Shown here piece after piece: positions 29,201 through 40,715 of a stretch of DNA of 64,000 nucleotides. Source of the DNA: Malaya genurostris (taxonomy: Eukaryota > Arthropoda > Insecta > Diptera > Culicidae); the NCBI RefSeq assembly GCF_030247185.1, contig NC_080570.1, positions 992,001 through 1,056,000 of the forward strand, read 5' to 3'. Made by a program: the position numbers and the translations under genes. Numbering within the stretch: position 1 is the stretch's first letter; each line of letters opens with the position of its first letter. Below the pieces are notes generated by a model. That model worked only from the letters and a program-made list of their open reading frames with translations, was not told where the DNA came from and searched no databases.

Positions 29201-31376
29201 TTCTGACATTTTTTTCGAGTCGTAGATTTACCAACCAATTTCTAATAGCATATGCACGGGTTTAATATTTTCTTTTCAGCCAACTGCTATGTAGCAATTG
29301 CTTCAATTCAATAAGTTATCACTTGCCGATGCAAAGCTTTTAATACATATCGACTTATCCACCGATTATTATGCCGTATAATTGCGATCCAGCCATAACA
29401 ATCAATCAATATTCAATGTCTACATATTGTAGCGTTATGTGAAACGCCACCATTCGAACTTCACTCCAACAGTTTGGTGTTCAGTGACATTGACCCTATT
29501 TTGCCAACGTCTGAGGCTACTCACACAGCATAATAAAATTATGCCGTACACATCGGCGCGTGTTTGTGGTCAATAGTCTTACATGAAAGGATTTCGACAA
29601 TACCGTTGTACCACGATTATTCCGTGAAGGATAAATGGTATGATATTCTTTTTTTTTGGTATTGGCCAAACTTAGTTTCAAAAATTATTCTATTACAGTT
29701 ATTGAAAAATTACATAAAATCGTCACATGTCATCACAATCAACAGAAATCTAACAGGACTTCAGTCGATTCATTGTTGTGATACATGAAAATGTTTTTTT
29801 TTTCATTTTTTATTTTTTGTATTTCAAATCACGAGGTCGAGAGCTGATTCGTTCATAGACTACATAAAAGTAAACGATTGTTCCTCGAGACAGACGGTTT
29901 CGTATTCTTGAGATTGACCTTTCGATCCCACTCGTAGAGAAGAACTATAGCGGTAAAATATTGAGATCTTCGACGATTACTACGCTAACCCTTTTTCGAA
30001 GTGGTAGGCCTTCGCGGGCCTGGCAACGCGGCAACTTTTTTTTTTAATCACGCACTTTGACTTTTTCGGAATGAAGAGCAACGTGGTATCGATCGTGCTT
30101 CGCATACGAATTAATACAGACAAAATCCCACTAAAGTGGCCGGCTGCCAGTGATCGTTAATCGAGTAGTAACAAAAGACAAAACCCAAAAAATTGAAAAG
30201 AGTTGCTAGAAGAGCAAGAAACCACGTCACCCCTTGATACCAAAAAAGGGGTTTTATATAGCACTGCACAGCATCCGCTGGGATCTTTTTCGGAAGGTTT
30301 GGGTACACTTCGGCCTCATGGTGGGAAGTTGGTTGACGGCGACGACGAGAAAATATGCTTCACACTGTTGATTCGGATTGATTCAAGGTCTTGGACTTGT
30401 TTGGTATATTATGCGAACGCGATTTAAATGGCAATTGGAAAAAGATAGTGTGAAATTCTAGATACTGTTGTAGTCAATGTCAATACATTATAAAATATGA
30501 AATTTAAATATAATGATGATTCTAAATTTTTTCCATGAACATAAATTAAATTAATGACCAGCGTTGCGTAATGTATCGATTAACCAAGATTTGATTCTTA
30601 TAAAAATTTGTATTAAATGAACAAGAAAATAATAGATTTCTAAAATTTCTACACTGAAATAGATCAATGCATCAATGCATCAATAGTCTTCTCTTACTTA
30701 AATTAGCATGTGACAAAACGTCAAGTCAAGTCGACAAGTTCTTTTATGTCAGATATCAACATATGATGTAGTAAAATGTTCATATTTCGTAGTTTCCATA
30801 TTTTTCGTCCGTTCATGTCACAAGCGTGGGTTCGTTCAAACCTTCAAACCATATATGAACGTGTATTGAACACGATTGATTCAAACATGCGTGCAGCAAT
30901 CTCCTAGAATCTTCAAAAACAAATAACATCATACTAAACAATAAAATCAATAACAAACATATTGATTGGAAAGGAACTGTTTTGATTACTGTTTCGTAAA
31001 CACAAGCGAGTGTCATCGCGATTCCACATTGTACCGGAACACCGAACATCGTTAGAATGTGACGGAGAAAACATTCTACAGACACACGTTTTCACTTTCA
31101 GTCCCCGAAGCAGATTGGCAAGTTTGAAAGAATGCTAATGAAGCCAGTCGGACTACAAGCATTTTTAAGAATGAGTGGAATGACGCAGGTGTAACAAGAT
31201 AAATTCTTGCATAAAATTCGCATATAATGAGTGTGCTTGCGATGTTTGTTTATAGCTTTTTCTAGTGGAACCTGATTCCACAAGCAAAAAGCTATCGGAA
31301 TGGTAAGAATAATAGTTTTCCGTGAACGCTTGAATTTGATAAATTTATGTTAGAAGCTTTAGGAATTCAGCTGTTC
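23238..31376. other. Downstream of TMEM132: possible 3' UTR, then gene-free DNA
   Basis: AT-rich sequence without a recognisable gene. AATAAA-type words occur (for example 23603), and neural membrane-protein genes often have long 3' UTRs, so the first part may be transcribed. A 67-codon frame at 28100-28303 reads protein-like (LREAYDLLQQKLSALVG) but matches nothing I know. Near 28990-29050 the AGGCCCGTGCGCAGGG and CCCCCCC words suggest a transposon edge. A TATA-like word on the minus strand at about 30250 has no gene attached. Confidence 0.5.
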
Positions 31377-31384
31377 ATATAGAT

Positions 31385-31695
31385 CAGGGGTCCCCAAACT
31401 ATTTTGGGTCATGGTTCTCTTTATTAAAATTTACTAAGGGCTCAGACCCCCATTCACAAATTCCTTTCAAAATTAATTTTCTCGCTTTTTTTAATATTGA
31501 TGTAAAATACTTACCAATTTTCGCGGATATTTGACCAGGAAATACTACTTTTTTTAGCAATAAAGTAAATAACAACTTATATCAACTTATATCAAACACC
31601 CCGTCGACCCCCATAGTCAGTTTTCGTTTACGTCGACCCCCGCAAAAAGGACATCGACCCCAAGGGGTCTATACTGACCACTTTGCGAACCCCTG
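31385..31695. mobile_element. hAT-type MITE
   Basis: The 311-bp non-coding element has terminal inverted repeats that begin CAGGGGTCCCCAAACT on the left and read CAGGGGTTCGCAAAGT from the right end. It is flanked by an exact 8-bp duplication ATATAGAT (31377-31384 and 31696-31703). The 8-bp duplication and CAGGGGT termini are diagnostic of hAT elements. The interior repeats a GTCGACCCCC word three times and has no coding capacity. Confidence 0.92.
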
Positions 31696-31703
31696 ATATA
31701 GAT

Positions 31704-33733
31704 GTTAGTTTGTTACTATTCTGGGTTTTCGAAATCAACGAAAACAGTATATATTTAAGTATTTTTTAGGACAATGTTCATCTGACAATAGATCCTATTA
31801 GTATTAATATTATTATTATTATTATTAATATTAATAACAGTTAATAGTTAATTAATACCCGGCTTTAACTTTTAGTGGTCGTTCGCCTGTTTCGGTAAAT
31901 TTAGTTCATTATGACCATCTTAATGAACCAAACTGGCAGAAACAGGATTTTTTAGATGATTACCAACTAATTTTATAGATTAATTATTACGATAGATTAA
32001 TTATTACGATAGCAAAAAACAATTATTCATTTTCATTCAATATATATGATTGTTTGTCTCGTGATTGTTACTGAACATTATAGGTCTGATAACATTGGGC
32101 ACATTGTTAACAATACTATACTATAAATTAAATTCCTTTCACTATGCCTCGAGAATTTTTCATGGATCGAGCAATCGTAAAACCCGGCACTTAACCGATT
32201 CTTGTTTCACTCATTACTGACACGCCACGGTAAATTAATGTTTGTTTCAATCACTATGTATTTCCATACATACACAAAGCCTTCACCACAAAAGCCGCCC
32301 AATAACTGGCTTGTGGAAAGTGGCTCCGTGCAGTCATCCCACTATATACAAATACACACCTCCATCGTCAATCGACTTAGCTAGCAGAAAATATTTCCTT
32401 ACGATGATGTTAAGGTGAAGAGTTATCAATTTATCTTCATAATATTAGAACTCAATATTTACAAATTAGAAGGCCGGTTATTGAACCTCAGTTCATGGAA
32501 GTTCATACTGGACGGGGCTATTTATTGCGGTGGGACCGAGCATCCTAACTCTCATTGGTATCAGTTGAAAGATTCGCAGCTCCGTCAGAATCACATAGTA
32601 GGCGTCGAGGGAATTGATCTCGAATGCGACTCTGACAGTCAGCACAGCTTTAGATTCCTCTTCTAGAAGCAACAAGCCGCATGCTTTGATGATCTTTGTT
32701 ATCGGTTAATCATTCTAAGCGCTGTGGTTTAACTTAATTAACATACATGTTTTTATACTATGCCACTCCTGAATCAACACCAGAGGGTGATGGTACGCAA
32801 GACGTGATTCATTGAATTCCAGTTTTAAAGAATTTTTACGGCAACTGTGAAGAAAATAAGTAGTCGTGGAATTGTCATGGAATTAGTTATGCTGTTTCAA
32901 ATGCAACAAATAACTAATTATTTTGTGCTACATACTACAGAAATTAGCATTTTGTACTATCTAAATGTTTGATAAGAAAACTATGTTTCAGTCCACCTGG
33001 TGGTGTTACGATGCCTTTTTTATAAAATTATATGTTTTTGTGGGCTTCTTTGTAAAACGCCTTTGATTGAAACCCAATAAGAGAGTTTGGAAACAAACTA
33101 ACAAGTTCAGTTTTGAAGATTTCGCAATTCGCAAAATTTTTTCGTGGTGCCACATAGAGGCTCTTCACCGTGTATTTTCGGACCTAAACTGAATGGATAT
33201 GAGGTTTTGAAGAATCGGTCCACTCGGCGTACTGCCGAAATCTTGCTTCCGTTGGTTTCTAACTAATGCAAATGTAATTTACTAAATTAAATGCATTTTT
33301 CGGTTGAGCAGTCAAACAAAGTGATTACAGGTTTGTAAATGTTTCTTCTCATAACTATCAATGTGGCGCAGACTTCTGTTTTCTTCTGTTTACTAGGTTT
33401 ACTCAAAGCTTGTTGTTGTTGTTGGAATCCCTGTAGCGAAGTCGCAATATTTTCTATCTAAACTTAAAAAAACATTTTTGATTATTTTTTTCCTTATATC
33501 CTTATAATATTTCGTTGATTGCTTCAGCAGATATAACTCTACTCATTATTGTTAACTTTTGCTTCTAAAGTTTGAAGTTGTTTGAACGCTGTAGAAAAAT
33601 ATTCGTTGTCCTTTGATATGATATATAAATGGCTGCATCGAACGAGGTACGAAAGTCGTGTTGGCAAACTAATTGTTTTATTAGTTGATGTGCGGAATCC
33701 GATAAACGCGTGTTGTTGTGGAATTCAAAAAAC
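31704..33733. other. Gene-free DNA with retroelement scraps
   Basis: It holds an inverted LINE-like tail (31796-31888) and, at about 32990-33022, an inverted fragment of the repeat family seen at 10.1 and 39.2 kb (CCACCTGGTGGTGTTACGATG). No coding region was recognised. Confidence 0.55.
31796..31888 (-). repeat. LINE-like 3' tail with TAA/TTA tract (minus strand)
   Basis: On the minus strand GGCGAACGACCACTAAAAG leads into TTAAAGCCGGGTATTAATT and an AAT/TAATA-rich tail. The same order (GAACGACC, AAAGTTAAA, CCGGG, AAT repeats) occurs on the plus strand at 39347-39581. The 5' part of the parent element is absent. Confidence 0.5.
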
Positions 33734-33744
33734 AATCAAAGGAG

Positions 33745-33837
33745 TTTCGTCTTTGACTCATCAGTGCAGAGCAGTTCAAATTGAACTGCTTAGTGCTAAA
33801 CTCGGCAGTTCAATTTGAACCGCTAAGCAGACGTAAA
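33745..33837 (-). ncRNA. Hammerhead ribozyme in inverted unit, stem III cut by the insertion edge
   Basis: The minus strand carries the same TTTACGTC cleavage segment, long stem I and CTGATGA-GTC-AAA-GAC-GAAA core as the direct copies. However, the insertion ends exactly after GAAA. Only the first two stem III pairs can form with flanking DNA, so this copy is probably inactive. Confidence 0.75.
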
Positions 33838-34025
33838 GTTTCTGCTATTTACAGAACACTTTTTGTTTTGCAACGAAGTGCAATGTCTTTTCTGACGTAC
33901 CGAACGAAAACGTGTTTTCGACTATTTCTGGCCGATGCAGGTATGGTCATTTAGGGGTTAGCCAAATTTTGTGCTAGGGCACATAACCGTTTTCATTATT
34001 TTTACGTTCTGTAAATAGCAGAAAC

Positions 34026-34124
34026 TTTACGTCTGCTTAGCGGTTCAAATTGAACTGCCGAGTTTAGCACTAAGCAGTTCAATTTGAACTGCTCTGCACT
34101 GATGAGTCAAAGACGAAACGTAAA
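34026..34124 (+). ncRNA. Hammerhead ribozyme, type III topology (copy 1)
   Basis: Stem III pairs TTTACGT (34026-34032) with ACGTAAA (34118-34124), giving 7 perfect pairs. The cleavage triplet GTC ends at 34033. Stem I runs from TGCTTAGC (34034 on) to TCTGCA (ending 34098). It has about 25 positions with one 2x2 internal loop near its base and is closed by a 15-nt loop. The core is CTGATGA (34099-34105), stem II is GTC/GAC with an AAA loop, then GAAA (34115-34118). Every invariant core position of the hammerhead fold is present. The 2x2 loop in stem I may take part in the usual loop I-loop II contact. Predicted cleavage falls between 34033 and 34034. Confidence 0.88.
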
Positions 34125-34287
34125 AATAATGAAAACGGTTATGTGCCCTAGCACAAAATTTGGCTAACCCCTAAATGACCATACCTGCATCGGCCAGAAA
34201 TAGTCGAAAACACGTTTTCGTTCGGTACGTCAGAAAAGACATTGCACTTCGTTGCAAAACAAAAAGTGTTCTGTAAATAGCAGAAAC

Positions 34288-34386
34288 TTTACGTCTGCTT
34301 AGCGGTTCAAATTGAACTGCCGAGTTTAGCACTAAGCAGTTCAATTTGAACTGCTCTGCACTGATGAGTCAAAGACGAAACGTAAA
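34288..34386 (+). ncRNA. Hammerhead ribozyme, type III topology (copy 2)
   Basis: Identical to copy 1, 262 bp downstream. The GTC triplet ends at 34295, the core CTGATGA is at 34361-34367, and the GAAA is followed by the 7-bp stem III partner. Together with copy 1 it defines an exact 262-nt monomer between two cleavage sites. Confidence 0.88.
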
Positions 34387-34549
34387 AATAATGAAAACGG
34401 TTATGTGCCCTAGCACAAAATTTGGCTAACCCCTAAATGACCATACCTGCATCGGCCAGAAATAGTCGAAAACACGTTTTCGTTCGGTACGTCAGAAAAG
34501 ACATTGCACTTCGTTGCAAAACAAAAAGTGTTCTGTAAATAGCAGAAAC

Positions 34550-34648
34550 TTTACGTCTGCTTAGCGGTTCAAATTGAACTGCCGAGTTTAGCACTAAGCA
34601 GTTCAATTTGAACTGCTCTGCACTGATGAGTCAAAGACGAAACGTAAA
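34550..34648 (+). ncRNA. Hammerhead ribozyme, type III topology (copy 3)
   Basis: Identical to copies 1 and 2, a further 262 bp downstream. The GTC triplet ends at 34557 and the core CTGATGA is at 34623-34629. The unit after this ribozyme is truncated at 34703, just past the CCCCTAAATGA word, where the target duplication begins. Confidence 0.88.
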
Positions 34649-34714
34649 AATAATGAAAACGGTTATGTGCCCTAGCACAAAATTTGGCTAACCCCTAAAT
34701 GAGAATCAAAGGAG

Positions 34715-35345
34715 ACCTTTTGTGGCTTCTCTAAAAATCGAACCTAGATTCCAGTAAAATTTCGTTCAATATGTATGACTACTCAAAAATGTTTAACCGG
34801 AATCAGTTTTAAAAGGAGATTCTAAAATACTACGTGTTTTTGACAATTATCTGAGAACATGTGATAGACTCAGTATAAATTGGTAAATATATACTGATCA
34901 AACTATCGCGACTTTCACTATTTAAAATAATACTGTATCTTTCCGAAAGCCTCAAGCCTAAAATTTCACCCAAATATGGAGTGGGTCTTGCCTACTATGG
35001 GTCTTGTTCAAAGGGAGAACTTAATAGAAAAAAATATCAATTTTACTGTACCGAAACAAGTAAACTGCAGTAAAATTCTGTTCGTTATATCTGTAGGGCA
35101 AAAAAAAATTACAATTGAAAAATATTCAAAATTGCGAACATATTGAGCATCTCTCAAGACTGGTTGTAAATAATTTTCATTTGATCTGTTTTAATAACAA
35201 TAGATCGGAATCTTATATTTCTGTAATCTTACCACATTTAAAGCGCTTCTATTATTTCTGTCCACTGTTTGTGATGAGTGAAAAGAGCCATACATACATA
35301 CTTATGTAACGCTTTATTTGCAGAAATGACATTCGAATTTGTTTA
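34715..35345. other. Non-coding spacer between two mobile elements
   Basis: AT-rich DNA with no open frame of note and no repeat that I recognise. Confidence 0.6.
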
Positions 35346-35347
35346 TA

Positions 35348-36220
35348 CTACGTTCACACTATGAGTTAAAACGAGTTTTAACTCTGATTTCATGTTTTGG
35401 GCGAAATAACATGTTTCTCTTCCGTGTTATTTCATATTCAGAAACGTCACATTAAAACACGTTTTCCCAAAATAACATGTTATAATGATCAGTCAAGCAC
35501 AACCCTGCTAGCATTATCCGTCATTTCTCGACTATGTCAATTGACAAGCTTTTATCAAATCAGTTTTCCATCAGAGTAGCCATGTAATCATGACAAAACA
35601 AAACTGGAAACTGGTACAACCATGCTTGTTTTTTTGTTTTAAGACATGACTTTTTTGGTCATTTATTGTTAAAAATATTCACTTCGCGTAAATTGCCCAA
35701 GGTTCGAAGCAAATACCCTTCGAAACGTTGAAAAATTGAAGCGATTGAAATAATATTTTTACCAATTTTTCCGAGGCATTGTGAAAAAATAAGCTTCTCG
35801 AAACAGGGAATGCTTCATGAATGTTTCTAAAATTTCGGAACTCAATAAAGTTCCACAGTAAAGAGCAACCTCAACTCTTATTTGAAGAGGGGTACTTTGC
35901 GCAGCATATTGCAAAGTTGGTCAGTTTGTTTTACGATGCATTCTGTTTGAAGTTGGCAGCTTGGCTGTTTTTCCTCGAAAATGTTTGGTTAGGTTCTGTA
36001 AAAAGAATCAATGCTGAGTAAAATTGTAGGCTCATGTTACTTATTATCGTGACAAGATCGTTCTTTAGATGATTAAGCTTCCAGAATCGACGGAAATAAA
36101 TTTTTAGTAAAAGTATAATTGTTCCGAACACCAACAATAAGGAACGTGCCATTTGAGCCAATTTGTTCTGATTATATTACTATCGTTAAAACGTGTTATT
36201 TTCTGCAGGTGTGAACATAG
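35348..36220. mobile_element. Tc1/mariner-like MITE
   Basis: The 873-bp element has termini CTACGTTCACAC (left) and GTGTGAACATAG (right). The inverted similarity continues imperfectly to the AACACGTTTTAAC-type words about 35 bp in. It is flanked by TA on each side (35346-35347 and 36221-36222). There is no transposase. A 29-bp word near its right end (36141-36169, GGAACGTGCC...GAGCCAATT) recurs at 43552-43580. Confidence 0.75.
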
Positions 36221-36222
36221 TA

Positions 36223-38390
36223 TTACATCCTAATTTTGTAGCGAGTTCAAATACCTCATTGTCAATCTGAAAGCAATGTGTTTACAACATTACATTCTAA
36301 TGAAGCCTAATTCCCTTGATATAGGGGACCATGTGTTGAAGCACGTAGCTATGCTGACATGTACGACATGCTGATCCAACAACTCAGTGCCCTTTCTGCA
36401 ATGCTGGTGTTTCATTCAAATTGATTCTGATTCACATTGAACTATCGACTGCTAGGTATAACATCACATAGCCGTCCTTCTAAAGGTTTATGCCCTTTGT
36501 TCCATCTCTGGTGGATAGCGATGTTATATCTTAAAAATAAGTTCCAGGTGTCAACCTATTCTAAGGCAATACCTAAAAAAATAAAGAAAAATGCTTCCGT
36601 CGTTTTGTTTTCAAGATCATATTTATTAAGCTTCGGAAGACGGAAACCCTACATAGTGTTCGCTTTCAGATGTACGCTGAAGTTGATGGTTCATGAAAAA
36701 ATAAACAAAAACATTGAGCGTAGATAACAGTGATAATGACCTCAGAGTGAATAGCACTCTCGGCCGGGAGCTGACCGAACTTGTTTGTAGATTTAGCCCG
36801 ATTGCCTCATTGCATGATTATTGCTGTCTATTTAGCCTCGATCAGCAAAGTGGGTGATAGTGATGGTTTTCTTGTCGTCATCCCTCCAGCCAATCCCAAT
36901 CAGATTAGGTCATTATTCTTTTCCACTACAGTCTAAACTAAGTTAATAAGAAGAAGAGAGTCTAATCAAATCCGCCAGAAACTCCCTATGTTGACCATGA
37001 CGACCAGCGACTTTGACCTACTAAACGTCACTAGTAAAGAAAGAAAAGTGAAATAATACCACTTGAACCATTTTCCACCGTCCCAGATTTGCCCATCGAA
37101 ACGAAATATCTAGTGAAGAACGCGATCATGCAACTTTTTTATAGCTTAGCTTTTTTTTTGGGACCGACTTTCTTTTTACGCGGGCTTTGTTGATGCTCAC
37201 TACTTTATTCAACAACAGCAACAAAAACAACAACTGGGACAAACACCTCGCCTAACCCCGAAAAGTTAACGAAAGCAATCCAGGAGGAGATTGGAGTCGC
37301 GATAATTTCCGAGGCGTCAGGAACGTTCCGTGGGAAAATTTAAAAGCATCAGAGGTGAGAGGAAAACAAGCTTGATTAATGCCGTTTATCAGTGCGATTA
37401 CAAGTTTTCTTGTATAACCTGCGTTGAGATTATGTGGAACGCCAGTGTTGTTTCTGTCGAGTTCATTGAACTACAAATCGAAGTGACCAACTTTTGGGTT
37501 CCACTTGTGCGAAATATGGTAATGAAGGAATTGGATAAATATTCACCGACTATTTTTAGCATGGTACAAAGGTATACATTTTATTTTCGAAAACATCAGT
37601 AATTTCTCATTGTAATAAACAAATTTATAAATCCGCAAATGCACGATTGTATCAACGTACAATCGCAGTAGTGCTGACCGGTTATCAGCTTCATGCATCA
37701 TTCGACTACAGTAAACGTTTCTGGCAGATTGCTCTGTTCGATGAAGCAGTGTAACTACAGGTGCTTTTGTTGCTATTTAGTTTCAAAAACACTGAAATTC
37801 TTGTTGAGATGTCATTAATCTTTTCAAATATTCAATAGTTTTATTTATTCCCTAGCAAATGCCAGCGCAATAGTGTCAAATTTGTGTCATTCATTAAAAT
37901 TATTCATTCTGATCCGTATCAAACACTTTGATTTTCAAATATTAAAAAATCAATTTCTAACTCATTGGTTTTTTTATATAAAGTGGCCATTTTGTAAAAT
38001 TTTACTAGTCTTTTGCATGGCCTATTGACACTCAAAATCTTTCCTGAACAGGACCCAAATAGGTAGAATAGAATAATGAGAGGGTGCGAGTTGGATTGTG
38101 TGCTACAGAATATCTAAAATTGCCGAAATAATGAAAAATCCTTTAAATAGAAGTTCCATTAACTGTTGTATTGCTGATGTCTATGTCATACGATTCAACG
38201 TTTGTCTTTATTGCGAATGTCATTTTAGATATTGCATTTCAATGAAAGTTCTTAAAATCTAATAAATCAACAAGGAGTGTATGATATTTGAGGACAAAAC
38301 GATTTTAAATTTTTTTCATTTGAAAAAATGTGAACATATACTTAATTTTTGTATGTAACTTAAATTGACTACCAGAGAATATAATAATTC
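36223..38390. other. Gene-free DNA including a GC-richer unexplained block
   Basis: Most is featureless AT-rich sequence. The block 36740-37360 is richer in GC and in CAA/CAG words. It ends with a good splice-donor-like CAGAG|GTGAGAG at about 37350, so it could be a non-coding 5' exon or a regulatory region. I have no gene to attach it to. Confidence 0.4.
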
Positions 38391-39195
38391 ATTATTGCCT
38401 TTCTCCCTAGAAAGGTAATAGAATAGCTGGAAAAATGAAATTTTGATCAGAGCTTCGGAGACTCCTAGTGTCATTAACCATACGACTCAGCACGGCGAGA
38501 TCGAAAAATGTTTGAGCGTGTGTATAACATATGCACCTTTGACAGATTTTTCTCTCCACTCATTTTTTTCCAAGATGACTAAACCGATTTTAACAAATAT
38601 GGGCTTGTTTGAAAGTTACTCTTGATATAAGCAACGTATCCGACAAAACAATTTTTTTCTTCTTTCTGCTCAATTTTTTCGGAGATGGCAGAACCGATTT
38701 CTACAAACTTAAGCACGTTTAAAACCTTAGTTTGGGCTGTGAATTAAGTTCGAATATAAATTGGCTGTCGTCTACGGTTCCGGACATATAATAATATAAA
38801 TGACATAAGCGACAAAACGCTTTTTTTTCATCCGCTCAATGTTTTCGGAGATGGAAGATCAATTTGATGATACTTTAAGTTCCGGAGATATAATCGCGAA
38901 AGTGGCGTAAACGGCAGCATCGCGTTTTTTTTGTCTGCACGTTTTTTTCAGAAAGTGTCCTATGATCAAGTTCAAGTGTAAGATTTCTGATACTCTTGGT
39001 TTCGAAAAGATTGTCGAGTATGCGAGGTAAGCGCTGAAGCCCGCATTTGTGAATTTTTGAGTCATTCTGAATGAATTTTTGTCAAGAATTATCAGCCCAA
39101 ATTCGTGTCAGTTATTATCGTAATAAAAAAGTATGTTATAATGAGACTGCTCTAATGGCAAGAGAAAGGCATTATCACACTCCTAGGCGGATAAA
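38391..39195 (+). repeat. Interspersed repeat, copy A (inverted relative to copy B)
   Basis: It starts near ATTGCCTTTCTCCCTAGAAA and ends with GGCAAGAGAAAGGCATTA and CCTAGGCGGATAAA. The terminal GCCTTTCTC and GAGAAAGGC form a short inverted repeat. It contains phrases found in many mosquito repeats (GATGACTAAACCGATTTTA, GATGGCAGAACCGATTTCTA). There is no open frame longer than 70 codons. Positions 38563-39150 are matched in inverted orientation by copy B. Confidence 0.75.
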
Positions 39196-39346
39196 GAAGA
39201 GGATTTTTTATAATTAGTTTTGGGATTATAAGGACATACAAACTTTCGAAACATCACCATGTTCGATGCAAGTACCGAATCCTTCCTATCCGAAGTTAAA
39301 CAGCAAATATGCGTAGGAGATGAGATTCAATTATCAAGTATCCCCC

Positions 39347-39584
<238 letters not shown>

Positions 39585-39805
39585 AATATTACTAATATTA
39601 TATCAACGTGAAAAATCGAAGTGAATGCATCTATTTTCATTTTACTCTTCTAATCAATACTATATATCAAACAGAGACAGCAGATCTCACTCTAACTAAT
39701 GGTTTTTGTATATGAGATGACTACTGGACCTGAGGGGGTAACATGTACATGTGGCCACAGACAGTGAAGGAACAAGTGTAGAAAGTACAGTAATAATATC
39801 TTGTC

Positions 39806-40400
39806 ATTCGAGCAGTCTCATTATAACATACTTTTTTTATTACGATAATTACTGACCCGAATTTGGGCTGATAATTCTGGACAAAAATTCTTTCACAAAT
39901 TCACAAATGCAGGCTTTAGCACTTACCTCGCATACTCGACAATCTTTTCGAAACCAAGAGTATCAGAAATCTTACATTTGAACTTGATCATAGGACACTT
40001 TCTAAAAAAAAAACGTGCAGACAGAAAAAACGCGATGCTGCCGGTTACGCCACTTTCGCGATTATATCTCCGGAACTAAAAGTATCAGCAAATTGATCTT
40101 CCATCTCCGAAAACATTGAGCGGATGAAAAAAAAGCGTTTTGTCGCTTATGTCATTTATATTATTATATGTCCGGAACCGTAGACGGTAGCCAATTGATA
40201 TTCGAACTTAATTCACAGCCCAAACTAAGGTTTTAAACGTGCTTAAGTTTGTAGAAATCGGTTCTGCCATCTCCGAAAAAATTGAGCAGAAAGATAAAAA
40301 AAATTGTTTTGTTGAATACGTCGCTTATATCAAGAGTAGCTTTCAAACGAGCCCATATTTGTTAAAATCGGTTTAGTCATCTTCGAAAAAAATACAGGAA
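39806..40400 (-). repeat. Interspersed repeat, copy B (minus strand)
   Basis: It is the reverse complement of most of copy A. It runs from GAGCAGTCTCATTATAACAT (outer right part of copy A) to GTTTAGTCATCTTCGAAAAA, with scattered substitutions. It lacks the GCCTTTCTC terminus. With copy A it forms arms of about 590 bp around a 655-bp spacer that holds the (AAT)n tract. Confidence 0.85.
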
Positions 40401-40715
40401 CAAGCACACAAAGCACAGAAACTGGTGCAAAAAATGCAAAAAAAAATAACAATCATAAATAGTATAGGAACAAGCGCAGGAGGTGTAGAATAGTGACTGA
40501 TAGTGCAGGAACAAGAATAGAGGTTACAAAAGGTGCAGGAACAAGTACATAAGGAATAGAAACAAATACAGAAAGTACATAAACAAATACAGAGAACACT
40601 AAAACAGGTACGAAAAATATATGAACAGGTAAAGAAGACACAGAAACATGTGCAGAAAGTACTGGACCAAGTACAGAAAGCTCAGGAACAAATACAAATG
40701 GTAAGTACAGAAACA
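40395..40715 (+). repeat. Degenerate minisatellite
   Basis: About 15 diverged units of roughly 20-24 bp are built on ACAGAAAGTACAGGAACAAG. Two more units lie at 39762-39790, just beyond the inner edge of copy B. The repeat therefore appears on both sides of copy B and was probably split by its insertion. Confidence 0.75.

Larger units (their letters stand above)
33745..34703 (+). mobile_element. Retrozyme-like tandem array with hammerhead ribozymes
   Basis: A 959-bp non-coding insertion is flanked by an exact 11-bp duplication AATCAAAGGAG (33734-33744 and 34704-34714). It comprises one inverted unit (33745-34008, 264 bp) followed by about 2.65 direct units of 262 bp (starts at 34009, 34271 and 34533). 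By eye all units are identical. Each direct unit contains a complete hammerhead ribozyme. Self-cleavage would release 262-nt linear monomers with ends suited to circularisation. This matches retrozymes, the circular-RNA retrotransposons of plants and animals. The inverted leading unit plus target duplication resembles LINE twin-priming, with a 3-bp GTT microhomology at the inversion junction. No protein is encoded, so mobilisation must depend on other elements. Confidence 0.85.
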